Source: Nakamurella endophytica
Lineage (GTDB): Bacteria; Actinomycetota; Actinomycetes; Mycobacteriales; Nakamurellaceae
Direction of reading: 5' to 3'
Assembly (NCBI RefSeq): GCF_014646215.1
Contig: NZ_BMNA01000004.1
Span: 204,243 to 268,242, forward strand
DNA: 64,000 nucleotides
Part shown: piece after piece, positions 1 to 7,939 of the stretch
Numbering within the stretch: the stretch's first letter is position 1
How the letters are laid out: every line of letters starts with the position of its first letter
Notes under the pieces: model-generated
Told to the model about the DNA's origin: nothing
What the model saw: the letters and a program-made list of their open reading frames with translations, nothing else
Database searches by the model: none
Program-made: the position numbers and the translations under genes

Positions 1-410
1 CTGCCCGCGCCGACGGCCAGGTTGTGCTCGACGAGCAGACCCCGGGTGACGGCGACCGCGCCGGACGAGATGTCGTGGTCGTGCCAGCCGGTGTCGTTCT
101 CCGGCACCCAGCACAGCACCCACACGTCGACGTGGGCGTCGCGGTGCAGCAGCGCGTAGTGCCGCCGTCCGCCCTCGCCGAAGGCGACGTGCGCCTCCCA
201 GCGCTCCGGATCCGCGGCCACCGCGGCGACCAGCTCCAGCAGCTCGGCCGGGGCGAGGTCGCGGCCGGGGAGCCGGTCCAGCGTCACGGCCGGTTCGGCC
301 ACCCGGTGCAGGTCCACGGACGCCGCCGCGGGCACCACCGCGTCGGGGTCCGCAGGCGGCTCGACTCGGGCCCGGTCCCCGGCCGGGTGCAGGGCTTCGG
401 CGGTGCTCAT
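1..410 (-). CDS. Cysteine dioxygenase-like cupin (3' part beyond the window)
   Basis: Reads leftward from an ATG at 410 and runs off the left edge, leaving about 136 N-terminal residues. The segment WVLCWVPENDTGWHDHD (residues 97-113) is the cupin metal motif of thiol dioxygenases: His110 and His112 would bind Fe(II). Cys100 sits near where animal cysteine dioxygenases form their Cys-Tyr crosslink. The family oxidises cysteine or small thiols with O2 to sulfinates in the cytoplasm. The ATG overlaps the stop of the upstream amidohydrolase gene (ATGA), so the two are translationally coupled in an operon headed by a SAM riboswitch. 3-mercaptopropionate dioxygenase is an alternative substrate class; the third metal ligand lies outside the window. 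Confidence 0.85.
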   Translation of the reverse strand, partial: MSTAEALHPAGDRARVEPPADPDAVVPAAASVDLHRVAEPAVTLDRLPGRDLAPAELLELVAAVAADPERWEAHVAFGEGGRRHYALLHRDAHVDVWVLCWVPENDTGWHDHDISSGAVAVTRGLLVEHNLAVGAG

Positions 411-1453
411 CGTGCTCCGTTCAACAGGCGTGCGGGATTGGTGACGTGGATGGCGTGCCGGGCCGCGGCGCCGAGGCCGGCGTCGACGGGGCGCGCGTAC
501 GGGTGGTCGCTGCCGAGCACGAGCTGGTCGATGCCGAGCACGCGGACCAGGGCGTCCTGCGCCTGCCGGCCCAGCGACGAGGTCTCGACCCAGGTCAGCG
601 GGTCGACCCGGAACGGGCCCCCGCCGCGCGCGGTCCACCGCTCGTGGTGCACCGGCGCCAGGCCCGCGCCGGCGACGAAACAGATGCGCAGCCCGGGCAG
701 CAGGGACCGTCCGGCGGTGTGCCACGACCACCACGCCGCCTGCAGCTGCGCGGAGTAGTCGACGACGGCGGCCCACCAGTCCGGGACCGCCGACCCCGCA
801 CGGGCCGCGGGTCCCGGGTGCACCAGCACCGGCCGTCCGGCGCGCTGCGCCACCTCCAGGACCGGCGCCACCGCCTCGACGTCCGACGGCGTCGCCAGCC
901 AACCCGCAGGTACCTGCAGGCCGGCAAATCCGCCCGACAGCCGGCCGGCCAGCCCGGCGGTGTCCGGCTCGCGGCGGGTGACCGCGGCCCAGCCTCCGGA
1001 CGACGGGTCCAGCGCGGCGACCCAGCCGTGCCAGGCGTCGAGCAGCGGCGCCGCCTCCGCGGGCGGCAGGTCCTCGATGCCCAGCGGGCTGGACAGCGCG
1101 AACAGCGACCGGCCGGCCACCGGCGCGGCCCCGGCGTCCGGCGCACCCGACCCGGAGTCCGCGCCCGTCGGGACGGCGTCGGCGGTTTCGGCCGCCGCGG
1201 CCGGGTCCGGCAGCCGGAACGGCGGCTCGCCGTCGAGCAGCAGGTCCCGACCGGCCACCCGCGGCGCCGTGGACCGGGACCGCAGCGCCTCCACCAAGGT
1301 CTCCGGCCAGTGGTGGCGGTGCACGTCGACGGTCCCCGCGGAGGCCGCGCCGGGCGGATCGGGCGGCAAGCCGGACGGGACCGTGGCGAACGGGACGGTG
1401 GCGGACGGGACAGTGGCGGACGGGACGGTGGCGGACGGGACGGAAGGAGACAC
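407..1453 (-). CDS. Amidohydrolase-family metal-dependent hydrolase
   Basis: 348 residues. The TIM-barrel amidohydrolase pattern is visible: VDVHRHHWP (His45, His47) as the first metal-binding strand, a central LVHPGPA near residue 210, and LGSDHPYA near the C-terminus with the catalytic-type Asp316. Substrate is not evident; relatives hydrolyse or decarboxylate small carboxylates. The GTG start at 1453 is preceded by GAGG at a suitable distance. The first 27 residues are an odd PSATV repeat encoded by a 15-bp tandem repeat, not part of the fold. The stop overlaps the start of the cysteine dioxygenase-like gene, and the only promoter I see lies upstream of the SAM-IV element, which places it in sulfur metabolism (inference). 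Confidence 0.75.
   Translation of the reverse strand: MSPSVPSATVPSATVPSATVPFATVPSGLPPDPPGAASAGTVDVHRHHWPETLVEALRSRSTAPRVAGRDLLLDGEPPFRLPDPAAAAETADAVPTGADSGSGAPDAGAAPVAGRSLFALSSPLGIEDLPPAEAAPLLDAWHGWVAALDPSSGGWAAVTRREPDTAGLAGRLSGGFAGLQVPAGWLATPSDVEAVAPVLEVAQRAGRPVLVHPGPAARAGSAVPDWWAAVVDYSAQLQAAWWSWHTAGRSLLPGLRICFVAGAGLAPVHHERWTARGGGPFRVDPLTWVETSSLGRQAQDALVRVLGIDQLVLGSDHPYARPVDAGLGAAARHAIHVTNPARLLNGAR
1376..1440. repeat. 15-bp tandem repeat inside the amidohydrolase 5' end
   Basis: Four near-identical 15-bp units (period visible as GGTGGCGGACGGGAC) encode the PSATV pentapeptide repeat at the N-terminus of the amidohydrolase. The length is a multiple of three, so copy-number change would keep the frame. 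Confidence 0.85.
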
Positions 1454-1586
1454 CGGGACCTCGGGGCGTGCGGGAGCGGACCGGTCGCACTCGACCGGCG
1501 GGGACCACCGCCGACAGGTCCGGTGGACCGGTCGGGGCGCGGGGCGGCCCTGGGAACAGGGCGGAGCAGGCGGACGGCGGCCGGGA

Positions 1587-1613
1587 CGACCGGGCTCCCG
1601 GGAGAGCCCGTCG
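1587..1613 (-). terminator. Attenuator-like hairpin between leader peptide and amidohydrolase
   Basis: The 7-bp arms CGGGCTC and GAGCCCG (1591-1597, 1604-1610) are perfect inverted repeats, extended by three pairs across a bulge. The hairpin begins about 13 nt downstream of the leader-peptide stop on the minus strand. There is no T-run, as is usual for actinobacterial terminators, so attenuation is inferred from position. Confidence 0.35.
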
Positions 1614-1625
1614 ACCGGCGGGCGG

Positions 1626-1748
1626 TCAGCGGGACGGGGCCGGCTCCGGACACAGCGCGCTGCAGACCCGCTGCAGGTCGACGTGCGTGCGGTACGTGCA
1701 GGTGCGGCGGTCCGCTGCGGTCCCGAAGGCCGGACCCGGATGCACCAT
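1626..1748 (-). CDS. Cysteine-containing leader peptide (40 residues)
   Basis: A short gene downstream of the SAM-IV element. The ATG at 1748 has GAGGTGGA six bases upstream, a good ribosome-binding site. The C-terminal part RTHVDLQRVCSALCPEP matches the R-x-HVDL-x-RV-x-SALC pattern that I know from actinobacterial 'putative leader peptides' ahead of sulfur-assimilation genes. Three cysteine codons (residues 17, 29, 33) could sense Cys-tRNA supply. It ends 172 bases before the amidohydrolase, with a hairpin in between. Role as a cysteine attenuator is inference. A longer frame on the same strand from 1940 exists but would run through the promoter and riboswitch, so I do not use it. Confidence 0.7.
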   Translation of the reverse strand: MVHPGPAFGTAADRRTCTYRTHVDLQRVCSALCPEPAPSR

Positions 1749-1817
1749 GCCGTCCACCTCGGTCGTCACCGGCCCGCTCGGGCCGCGCTCTTGTGGCCAC
1801 CCGGTCGGGTGCCACCC

Positions 1818-1894
1818 GGTCGTCACCTGGAGCACCCCACAGCGACGAGGGTTGCCGTCCGGCGAGCCAGGGCTTGCCACCGGATCTCTTGACC
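1818..1894 (-). promoter_or_regulatory. SAM-IV-type riboswitch aptamer
   Basis: On the minus strand the stretch starts GGTCAAGAG, continues with CAAGCCCTGGCTCGCCGG, then CGGCAACCCTCGTCGC and GTGGGGTGCTCCAGGTGA, and closes with GACC. This order and these conserved blocks match my recollection of the actinobacterial SAM-IV consensus. GGTC (1891-1894) and GACC (1818-1821) form the closing P1 helix. Further structure may extend to about 1775. The predicted transcription start lies only a few bases upstream of the aptamer. It should sense S-adenosylmethionine and control the operon containing the leader peptide, amidohydrolase and thiol dioxygenase. Confidence 0.85.
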
Positions 1895-1903
1895 TTGGCC
1901 CGC

Positions 1904-1933
1904 ACGGTAGGGCCGGCGCACCGGGGCTGTCAA
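1904..1933 (-). promoter_or_regulatory. Consensus promoter of the SAM-IV operon
   Basis: Minus-strand TTGACA (1928-1933), an 18-bp spacer and TACCGT (1904-1909). Transcription would start near 1897, just ahead of the riboswitch. This is the closest to consensus of the promoters I see in the window. Together with the aptamer, leader peptide and hairpin it accounts for the minus-strand content of the gene-free stretch 1454-2040; I see nothing further in that stretch on the plus strand. Confidence 0.65.
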
Positions 1934-2040
1934 CGATCACCGGGGTCCCGCGTCGCCGGCCTCCGGCCCCGTCCCGGCCGGCCCCGGTCGACTACCCTGG
2001 GGCCGGTCACACCGCGGTGACGCACCCGGTCAGGAGTCCG

Positions 2041-3648
2041 ATGAGCTTCCGCAGCCCGTACCCCGACGTCGACATCCCCGACGTGTCCCTGTTCGACTAC
2101 CTCTTCGCCGGACTGGACGAGGACGTCGCCGCCCGGCCCGCGCTGATCGACGGGACCACCGGCGCGGTCACCCGCTACGGTGAGCTGCGGGCCCAGATCC
2201 TGGCACTGGCAGGCGGTCTGGCCGCCCAGGGCTTCGTCCGCGGCCAGGTGGCGGCGCTGCTGTGCCCGAACATCCCCGCCTACGTCACCGTGTTCCACGG
2301 CATCCTGCGCGCGGGCGGGGTGGTGACGACGATCAACTCGCTGTACACCGTCCGGGAGATCGTGGAGCAGCTGGCCGACTCCCGCGCGGTCTACCTGTTC
2401 ACGCTGTCGCCGTTCCTGCCGCAGGCCGACGCCGCGGCGCTGGAGGTCGGCCTGCCGGCGGAGAACGTCGTGGTCATCGACGGCGGACCCGAGGTGGCGC
2501 CGGACCGGTTGTCGTTGCGCGCCTTGCTGTCCGGCGCGACGCCGCCGCCGACGGTGGACGTCGACGCCGAGCACGACCTGGCCGTGCTGCCCTACTCCTC
2601 GGGCACCACCGGCAAGGCCAAGGGTGTCATGCTGACCCACCGGAACCTGGTGGCGAACCTGGCGCAGGGCGCGCCGGTGATCGGCGTCGAGCCCGACGAC
2701 CGCATCCTGGCCGTGCTGCCGTTCTTCCACATCTACGGCATGAACGTGCTGATGAACGGCGGGCTGCTGCACCGCGCGGCGGTGATCACGATGCCGCGGT
2801 TCGACCTGGCCGAGTTCCTGCGGGTGATCAGCGAGCACCGCGCCAGCTACGTCTACATCGCCCCGCCGATCGCGGTGGCGCTCGCCAAGCACCCCATGGT
2901 GGACGACCACGACCTGTCCAGCGTGCGGCTGATCTTCTCCGGCGCCGCGCCGCTGGACGCGGAACTGGGCCGGGCCGTCGCCCGGCGACTCGGGTGCCTG
3001 GTCCGGCAGGGCTACGGGATGAGCGAGATGAGCCCGGTCAGCCACTGCATCCCGGCGTTCCGCGACGACATCCCGCTCGGCACGGTGGGTCTCACGCTGC
3101 CCAACATGGAGTGCCGGCTGGTGGACCCGACCACCGGGCAGGAGATCGACGTGCCGGAGACCGGCACCAGCGCGCCGGGTGAACTCTGGTGCGCCGGGCC
3201 GAATGTCATGATCGGCTACCTGGGCGACCACCAGGCCACGATCGACACCCTGGACCTGGACGGGTATCTGCACACCGGTGACGTCGCGACGGTGTCCGCC
3301 GAGGGCTACGTCACCATCGTCGACCGGGTCAAGGAACTGATCAAGTACAAGGGCTACCAGGTCCCGCCGGCCGAGCTGGAGGCGTTGCTGCTCACCCACC
3401 CCGGGATCGCCGACGCCGCCGTGGTGGGCGTGCGGGACGAGGACGGCGAGGAGGTCCCGAAGGCCTTCGTCGTCCGGCAGGCGGGTGTCACCGACGACGA
3501 CCTGTCCGCACAGGACGTGCAGGCGTTCGTCGCGAAGCGGGTCGCCCCGCACAAGAAGGTCCGGCGGGTGCAGTTCGTCGACGCCATCCCGAAGTCGTCG
3601 TCGGGCAAGATCCTCCGGCGGGAACTGCGGACCACCACCTCCGGCTGA
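2041..3648 (+). CDS. Acyl-CoA synthetase / 4-coumarate-CoA ligase family
   Basis: 535 residues, typical for the ANL adenylate-forming superfamily, which activates a carboxylate with ATP and joins it to CoA. Motifs in order: phosphate loop SSGTTGKAKG (about 186-195), YGMSEMSP (about 325) in the A5 region, HTGDVA (about 411), and the C-terminal KSSSGKILRR (about 518-528) whose lysine closes over the adenylate. The many GC-rich upstream codons in frame are ignored because ATG 2041 has AGGAG nine bases before it. The substrate could be a hydroxycinnamate or a fatty acid; the sequence does not decide. It converges on a MarR gene, and the regulator's operators lie on that gene's far side. Confidence 0.88.
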   Translation: MSFRSPYPDVDIPDVSLFDYLFAGLDEDVAARPALIDGTTGAVTRYGELRAQILALAGGLAAQGFVRGQVAALLCPNIPAYVTVFHGILRAGGVVTTINSLYTVREIVEQLADSRAVYLFTLSPFLPQADAAALEVGLPAENVVVIDGGPEVAPDRLSLRALLSGATPPPTVDVDAEHDLAVLPYSSGTTGKAKGVMLTHRNLVANLAQGAPVIGVEPDDRILAVLPFFHIYGMNVLMNGGLLHRAAVITMPRFDLAEFLRVISEHRASYVYIAPPIAVALAKHPMVDDHDLSSVRLIFSGAAPLDAELGRAVARRLGCLVRQGYGMSEMSPVSHCIPAFRDDIPLGTVGLTLPNMECRLVDPTTGQEIDVPETGTSAPGELWCAGPNVMIGYLGDHQATIDTLDLDGYLHTGDVATVSAEGYVTIVDRVKELIKYKGYQVPPAELEALLLTHPGIADAAVVGVRDEDGEEVPKAFVVRQAGVTDDDLSAQDVQAFVAKRVAPHKKVRRVQFVDAIPKSSSGKILRRELRTTTSG

Positions 3649-3713
3649 CCAGGCGCCGGCTCGACGCGGCCCGCCGGCGCACCCACCCCCGCCGCCCCGG
3701 TCCCCACGAGGCC

Positions 3714-3742
3714 GCGGCCGGCGGTCAGCGACCGCCGGCCGC
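3714..3742. terminator. Bidirectional terminator hairpin
   Basis: A perfect 13-bp inverted repeat, GCGGCCGGCGGTC / GACCGCCGGCCGC, with loop AGC, lies between the convergent ligase and MarR genes. There is no T-run, which is usual here. Confidence 0.7.
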
Positions 3743-3754
3743 CACGACCGGTGG

Positions 3755-4237
3755 TCAGCGACCGTCGGCGCCGGACGCCTTCGCCGGCCGCCGGGCGGCC
3801 ATGTCCTGGGTCTGGACCCGCAGGTTCTCGGCGATCGTGGAGAGCGCCGCGGTCACGGTGGGCATCGCCGCCGGTTCGATGTCGTCGAACGCCGCCACGA
3901 ACCACGGGCCGAGGGCGTCGACGGCCGCCCGCCCGTCCTCGGTGAGCTGCAGGACGGTGCGCCGGCGGTCGGTCGGGTGCGGGAGCCGGCGGGCGATGCG
4001 GTCGCGCTCGAGCCGGTCCACCAGGGCCGTGATGCTGCTGGTGTTGAACCCCAGGAGGACGCCCAGGTCCCGCTGACCCATGGCGCCGCGGCTGTACAGG
4101 TAGCTGACCGCCTGCGCCGCCCCCACGTCGAGCCCCAGGTGCGCCGACGCCACCTGCCGGTACTTTTCGCCGGCCAGGATCAGTTCGCGCAGCGCCGCGG
4201 CCGCCGCGGTCACCGTTGCGTCCTCGGCGTCACCCAT
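3755..4237 (-). CDS. MarR-family transcriptional regulator
   Basis: 160 residues. Winged-helix layout: helices around residues 5-50, the recognition segment LGVLLGFNTSSITALVDRLERD, and a wing containing the typical R-x-x-x-x-x-DRRRTVLQLTEDG. The dimerising C-terminal helix follows. I start at ATG 4237, because a -10 box (TAATCT) ends six bases upstream, which would give a leaderless message starting at the ATG; a GTG two codons earlier (4243) is the alternative. Two 25-bp direct repeats upstream are likely its own operators. The ligand is unknown; aromatic acids are common for the family. Confidence 0.85.
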   Translation of the reverse strand: MGDAEDATVTAAAAALRELILAGEKYRQVASAHLGLDVGAAQAVSYLYSRGAMGQRDLGVLLGFNTSSITALVDRLERDRIARRLPHPTDRRRTVLQLTEDGRAAVDALGPWFVAAFDDIEPAAMPTVTAALSTIAENLRVQTQDMAARRPAKASGADGR

Positions 4238-4243
4238 CGGCAC

Positions 4244-4271
4244 AGATTACTTGACGATCGAGATGTTGCAA
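4244..4271 (-). promoter_or_regulatory. Leaderless promoter of the MarR gene
   Basis: Minus strand TTGCAA (4266-4271), 16-bp spacer, TAATCT (4244-4249), then six bases and ATG. The spacing puts the transcription start on the A of ATG. Confidence 0.55.
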
Positions 4272-4305
4272 CGCACATTGCTTGACAGACGAGCGATTGC
4301 AGCGC
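4250..4305. promoter_or_regulatory. Pair of 25-bp direct repeats, probable MarR operators
   Basis: Repeat 1 (4250-4274) and repeat 2 (4281-4305) both run CTTGAC...CGAG...TTGCA.CGC and match at 18 of 25 positions. They start 31 bp apart, about three helical turns, so two dimers could bind the same face. Repeat 1 covers the spacer and -35 box of the MarR promoter, as expected for autorepression. Between 4306 and icd at 4584 I see no gene. Confidence 0.5.
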
Positions 4306-4583
4306 AGGATGGTGCCATCGGTTCGGACCCCAGCCCGGGCTACCGCGCCTGATCCCCGTCGGTCAAACAGTCGGCCACGCGGATCCGAAGGCACCGAACG
4401 GTTCTGGCACTCGGAGCTCGACCGCCAGGTTCGCCGGTCCTCCCCCGTGCCGGCGAACCGCTCCGCCCCTCCGGGGACAGCCGGCCGCTCGCCTCCCGAG
4501 GACAGCGGCGACAGCCCGCCCGGTCGTCGCCGACGGGCCGGACCCCGGGCGCGGCCGACCCGGAGGCCTGCCGCGCCCTGCGG

Positions 4584-5798
4584 TCAGGCCAGCCGCTGCT
4601 GCAGGTTCTCGTCCAGCGCGGCCAGGAACTGCTCGGTGGTCAGCCACCCCTGCTCCGGCCCCACCAGCGCGGCGAGATCCTTGGTCATCTTGCCGCTCTC
4701 GACGGTCTTGATGATCACGTCCTCGAGTGCCTCGGCGAAACCCGTGACCTCCGGAGTGCTGTCGAGCTTGCCACGGTGCTTCAGGCCGCCGGTCCAGGCG
4801 TAGATCGAGGCGATCGGGTTGGTCGAGGTCGGCTTGCCGGCCTGGTGCTGGCGGTAGTGGCGGGTCACCGTGCCGTGCGCCGCCTCCGCCTCGACGACGG
4901 AGCCGTCCGGGGTGCTCAGCACCGACGTCATCAGCCCCAGCGAACCGAAACCCTGTGCGACGGTGTCGGACTGGACGTCGCCGTCGTAGTTCTTGCACGC
5001 CCAGACGTAGCCACCCTCCCACTTGAGCGACGCGGCGACCATGTCGTCGATCAGCCGGTGCTCGTAGGTCAGGCCCGCCGCGTCGAAACGCTCCTTGAAC
5101 TCGGCGTCGAAGATCTCCTGGAACAGATCCTTGAAGCGGCCGTCGTAGGCCTTGAGGATCGTGTTCTTGGTCGACAGGTACACCGGGTAGTTCCGCGCCA
5201 GGCCGTAGTTCAGCGAGGCGCGGGCGAAGTCGCGGATCGAGTCGTCGAGGTTGTACATCGACAGCGAGACGCCGGCCCCGGGCGCCTGGAACACCTCGTG
5301 CTCGATCGGCTCGGACCCGTCGGACGGGGTGAAGGTGACCGTCAGCGTCCCCGCTCCCGGGAAGCGGAAGTCGGTGGCGCGGTACTGGTCCCCGTAGGCG
5401 TGACGGCCGACGACGATCGGCTTGGTCCAGCCCGGCACCAGCCGGGGGATGTTCGAGATGATGATCGGCTCGCGGAAGATGACGCCGCCCAGGATGTTGC
5501 GGATGGTGCCGTTGGGCGAGCGCCACATCTTCTTGAGCCCGAACTCGGCCACCCGGGCCTCGTCCGGGGTGATCGTCGCGCACTTGACGCCGACGCCGTG
5601 CCGCTTGATCGCGTTGGCGGCGTCCACCGTCACCTGGTCGTCGGTCGCGTCACGGTTCTCGATGCCCAGGTCGTAGTACTCCAGGTCGACGTCCAGGTAG
5701 GGCAGGATCAGCTGGTCCTTGATGAACTGCCAGATGATGCGGGTCATCTCGTCGCCGTCGAGTTCGACGACGGTCCCCGTCACCTTGATCTTCGCCAT
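4584..5798 (-). CDS. icd: NADP-dependent isocitrate dehydrogenase
   Basis: 404 residues of the homodimeric, eukaryote-like type, which oxidatively decarboxylates isocitrate to 2-oxoglutarate in the TCA cycle. The start [20 protein letters not shown] is characteristic, followed by [18 protein letters not shown] and [12 protein letters not shown] (substrate loop with Ser/Asn/Arg), and later [13 protein letters not shown] near the NADP site. The ATG at 5798 has GAGGCGAC directly upstream; in-frame codons before it are not conserved. It is transcribed alone, divergent from the next MarR gene. Confidence 0.95.
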   Translation of the reverse strand: MAKIKVTGTVVELDGDEMTRIIWQFIKDQLILPYLDVDLEYYDLGIENRDATDDQVTVDAANAIKRHGVGVKCATITPDEARVAEFGLKKMWRSPNGTIRNILGGVIFREPIIISNIPRLVPGWTKPIVVGRHAYGDQYRATDFRFPGAGTLTVTFTPSDGSEPIEHEVFQAPGAGVSLSMYNLDDSIRDFARASLNYGLARNYPVYLSTKNTILKAYDGRFKDLFQEIFDAEFKERFDAAGLTYEHRLIDDMVAASLKWEGGYVWACKNYDGDVQSDTVAQGFGSLGLMTSVLSTPDGSVVEAEAAHGTVTRHYRQHQAGKPTSTNPIASIYAWTGGLKHRGKLDSTPEVTGFAEALEDVIIKTVESGKMTKDLAALVGPEQGWLTTEQFLAALDENLQQRLA

Positions 5799-5862
5799 GT
5801 CGCCTCGCTGCCTGTAGGTAGGTGCACTCCGCCACCGGCGCGGAGGCCGGTCTCCGTGTCCA

Positions 5863-5868
5863 ACCGTA
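5863..5868 (-). promoter_or_regulatory. Possible icd -10 box
   Basis: Minus-strand TACGGT fits TANNNT and lies about 65 bases upstream of the icd start. It is preceded by a second TACGGAT nine bases away. No -35 match is seen. Confidence 0.3.
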
Positions 5869-6004
5869 CATCCGTACTGCTGGCGCACCGCACCCCGGTC
5901 GGTCCCCGGAACCTACCGCCGGGTCCTGTCGGGACCGCACCCGTCCCGGTGGTAGTAATGGGCCAGGGGGCACCAACTCGGTGCAAAAGCGACACGGGGG
6001 ACAC

Positions 6005-6496
6005 GTGAGAGCACAGCCGCCGGCCATCGACCCGGACCGGATGCAGGCCTGGGTGCGGTTCCTGCACGCGCACGCCGCCGTCGTCCGGCGGCTGGCCAAC
6101 GACCTCGAGGCCGCGAACAAGATCCCGCTCGGGACCTACGACGTGCTGGTCCAGCTGTCCGAGGCGGGCGGGGCGCTGCGCCACCGGGACCTGCTCGGCC
6201 GGCTGCTGGTGCTGTCCCAGCCGGGTCTGTCGCGCCGCATCGACCGCCTGGAGGAGGCGGGCCTGGTGGAGCGCCGGCCCGACCCGCGCGACGGGCGCGG
6301 CGTCATCGTCCGGCTGTCGCGGTCCGGGCGGGCCGCGCTGCGCTCCGCCGCGGCGGTGCACCTGGCCGGTGTCGAGGACTACTTCGGCGCCGCGCTCACC
6401 GACGAGGAGGCAGGGGTGCTGGCCGCCGCCTTCGGCCGCATCCTCGACGGCCTCCAGGACCGCCCGTCCCGGGTCCCGACGGCGCGCCGCCGCTGA
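6005..6496 (+). CDS. MarR-family transcriptional regulator
   Basis: 163 residues. The winged-helix domain spans about residues 40-130: GTYDVLVQLSEAGGALRHRDLLGRLLVLSQPGLSRRIDRLEEAG is the helix-turn-helix, and RRPDPRDGRGVIVRLSRSG the wing with the conserved D-x-R. The GTG at 6005 follows GGGGGA; an ATG at 6041 is possible. It is divergent from icd and not obviously linked to a target gene. Its last codons merge with a hexamer repeat. Confidence 0.85.
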   Translation: MRAQPPAIDPDRMQAWVRFLHAHAAVVRRLANDLEAANKIPLGTYDVLVQLSEAGGALRHRDLLGRLLVLSQPGLSRRIDRLEEAGLVERRPDPRDGRGVIVRLSRSGRAALRSAAAVHLAGVEDYFGAALTDEEAGVLAAAFGRILDGLQDRPSRVPTARRR

Positions 6497-6540
6497 CGCT
6501 GACGCTGACGGTGACGGTGACGGTGACGGTGACGCTGACG
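6493..6540. repeat. CTGACG/GTGACG hexamer repeat
   Basis: Eight tandem hexamers begin at the stop codon of the MarR gene and fill the space before the convergent DUF3017 gene. No hairpin results; I see no terminator here. Confidence 0.85.
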
Positions 6541-6560
6541 CGCTGACTGGAGCCCGCCGG

Positions 6561-6932
6561 TCAGCCGAGGGCGACCATGGTGCCGAGCACGGCGCCGAGC
6601 ACAAGCAGGAACAGCACGTCGAACAGCCGCCCGCGGACAGCGAGCAGACCGATCACCCGCACCGGCAGGACCAGCCGCAGGGCTGCGGCCAGCACCGCCG
6701 CCGCGGCCAGCGCGGCGGACCCCCGCCGCCAGTGGTCGCTGCCGATCAACACGAGCGCGACCACCACTACCGCGACGACCGCAGCGAAGGGCACGGCCGA
6801 CCACCGGCCGCCGGCGGTGCGGGAGCCCGCCCGCTCCGCAGAACCGGGACGCACCCGGTCGCCGGCCGGCCGCACCACCGGGTCGCCGGCCGGCTCGCGC
6901 ACCACCGGGTCGCCGGCCGGCTCCGTGGTCAC
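6561..6932 (-). CDS. DUF3017-type small membrane protein
   Basis: 123 residues. A GTG start at 6932 overlaps the folD stop (GTGA), the position this family holds in actinobacteria. After a basic tail with three PAGDPVV-like repeats, a Trp-bearing loop (SDHWRRG) separates hydrophobic segments at about residues 48-66, 76-92 and 99-118, so it has two or three membrane helices. Function is unknown; the conserved pairing with folD is the only clue. Confidence 0.65.
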   Translation of the reverse strand: MTTEPAGDPVVREPAGDPVVRPAGDRVRPGSAERAGSRTAGGRWSAVPFAAVVAVVVVALVLIGSDHWRRGSAALAAAAVLAAALRLVLPVRVIGLLAVRGRLFDVLFLLVLGAVLGTMVALG

Positions 6933-7777
6933 CGGGGACGCAGGCGCTCGGCCGCGGCCACCACGTTGGACAGCAGCATGGCCCGGGTCATCGGGCCGAC
7001 GCCGCCGGGGTTGGGCGCCAGGTAGCCGGCGACCCCGCGCACGTCCGGCGCGACGTCCCCGGCGATCCGCCCGTCCACCCGGCTCACCCCGACGTCCAGC
7101 ACGGCCGCACCCGGCTTGACCATCTCCGCGGTCACCAGCCCGGGGACGCCCGCCGCCGCGACGACGATGTCCGCCTGCCGGACGTGCGCGGCCAGGTCGC
7201 GGGTGCCGGTGTGGCACAGCGTCACGGTGGCGTTCTCCGAGCGGCGGGTCAGCAGCAGACCCAGCGGCCGGCCCACGGTCAGCCCGCGACCGATCACGAC
7301 GGCGTGCGCCCCGGCCATCGGCACCCCGTACCGCCGCAGCAGCTCGAGGACGCCGACCGGAGTGCAGGGCAGCGGCGCCGGCTGCCCGAGCACCAGGCAA
7401 CCCAGGTTGTACGGGTGCAGGCCGTCGACGTCCTTGGCCGGGTCGACGCGGGACAGGATGGCGAACTCGTCGAGCCCGGTCGGCTGCTGCACGAGGAACC
7501 CGGTGCACGCCGGGTCCTGGTTCAGCTCGTCGACGACGGCCTCCACCTCGGCCTGGGTCGTGCCGGCCGGCAGTTCCCGCTGGATCGAGGCCACACCGAT
7601 CTCGGCGCAGTCGCGGTGCTTGGCGGCGACGTACCAGCGGCTGCCCGGGTCGTCGCCCACCAGCACGGTACCCAGACCGGGGACGACACCGACCGCCCGC
7701 AGCGCCTCGACCCGCCCGCGGAGCTCGTCCTTGATCGCGGCGAGCGTGGCCTTGCCGTCCAGGATGGTCGCCGTCAC
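6929..7777 (-). CDS. folD: Bifunctional methylenetetrahydrofolate dehydrogenase / cyclohydrolase
   Basis: 282 residues, the usual FolD length. It interconverts 5,10-methylene-THF and 10-formyl-THF, the formyl donor used by PurN and PurH encoded nearby. Visible: [17 protein letters not shown] with the catalytic Tyr and Lys, [24 protein letters not shown], the dinucleotide loop [14 protein letters not shown], and the C-terminal [17 protein letters not shown] 7777 is used; AGGATCGG lies nine bases upstream. It is followed by the overlapping DUF3017 gene and is divergent from a DinB-like gene. Confidence 0.95.
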   Translation of the reverse strand: MTATILDGKATLAAIKDELRGRVEALRAVGVVPGLGTVLVGDDPGSRWYVAAKHRDCAEIGVASIQRELPAGTTQAEVEAVVDELNQDPACTGFLVQQPTGLDEFAILSRVDPAKDVDGLHPYNLGCLVLGQPAPLPCTPVGVLELLRRYGVPMAGAHAVVIGRGLTVGRPLGLLLTRRSENATVTLCHTGTRDLAAHVRQADIVVAAAGVPGLVTAEMVKPGAAVLDVGVSRVDGRIAGDVAPDVRGVAGYLAPNPGGVGPMTRAMLLSNVVAAAERLRPR

Positions 7778-7939
7778 GGCTGCCGATCCTGCCACGGCCG
7801 CCGCGCCCCGAGGGCTTGCCCTGCCGGCCCGGCCAGGAGCGGGACGGCTGTCGGTGGTCGGGTGCAGGCTCGGCGCGGATCCCGGCACCGGGGTCACCGG
7901 CCGCGTGGGGTCGCCGGTTCTGACGGAAAGGAGCACGAG

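Noticed and set aside
1626-1940. 104-residue reading frame on the minus strand
   Set aside because: It would begin inside the promoter and run through the SAM-IV aptamer. Only its last 40 codons, with their own start and ribosome-binding site, are kept as a leader peptide.
4776-6008. 410-residue plus-strand frame opposite icd
   Set aside because: Shadow of icd: its sequence is Arg/Val/Asp-rich without motifs, a frame kept open only by GC bias. Many other long frames in the window are of this kind.
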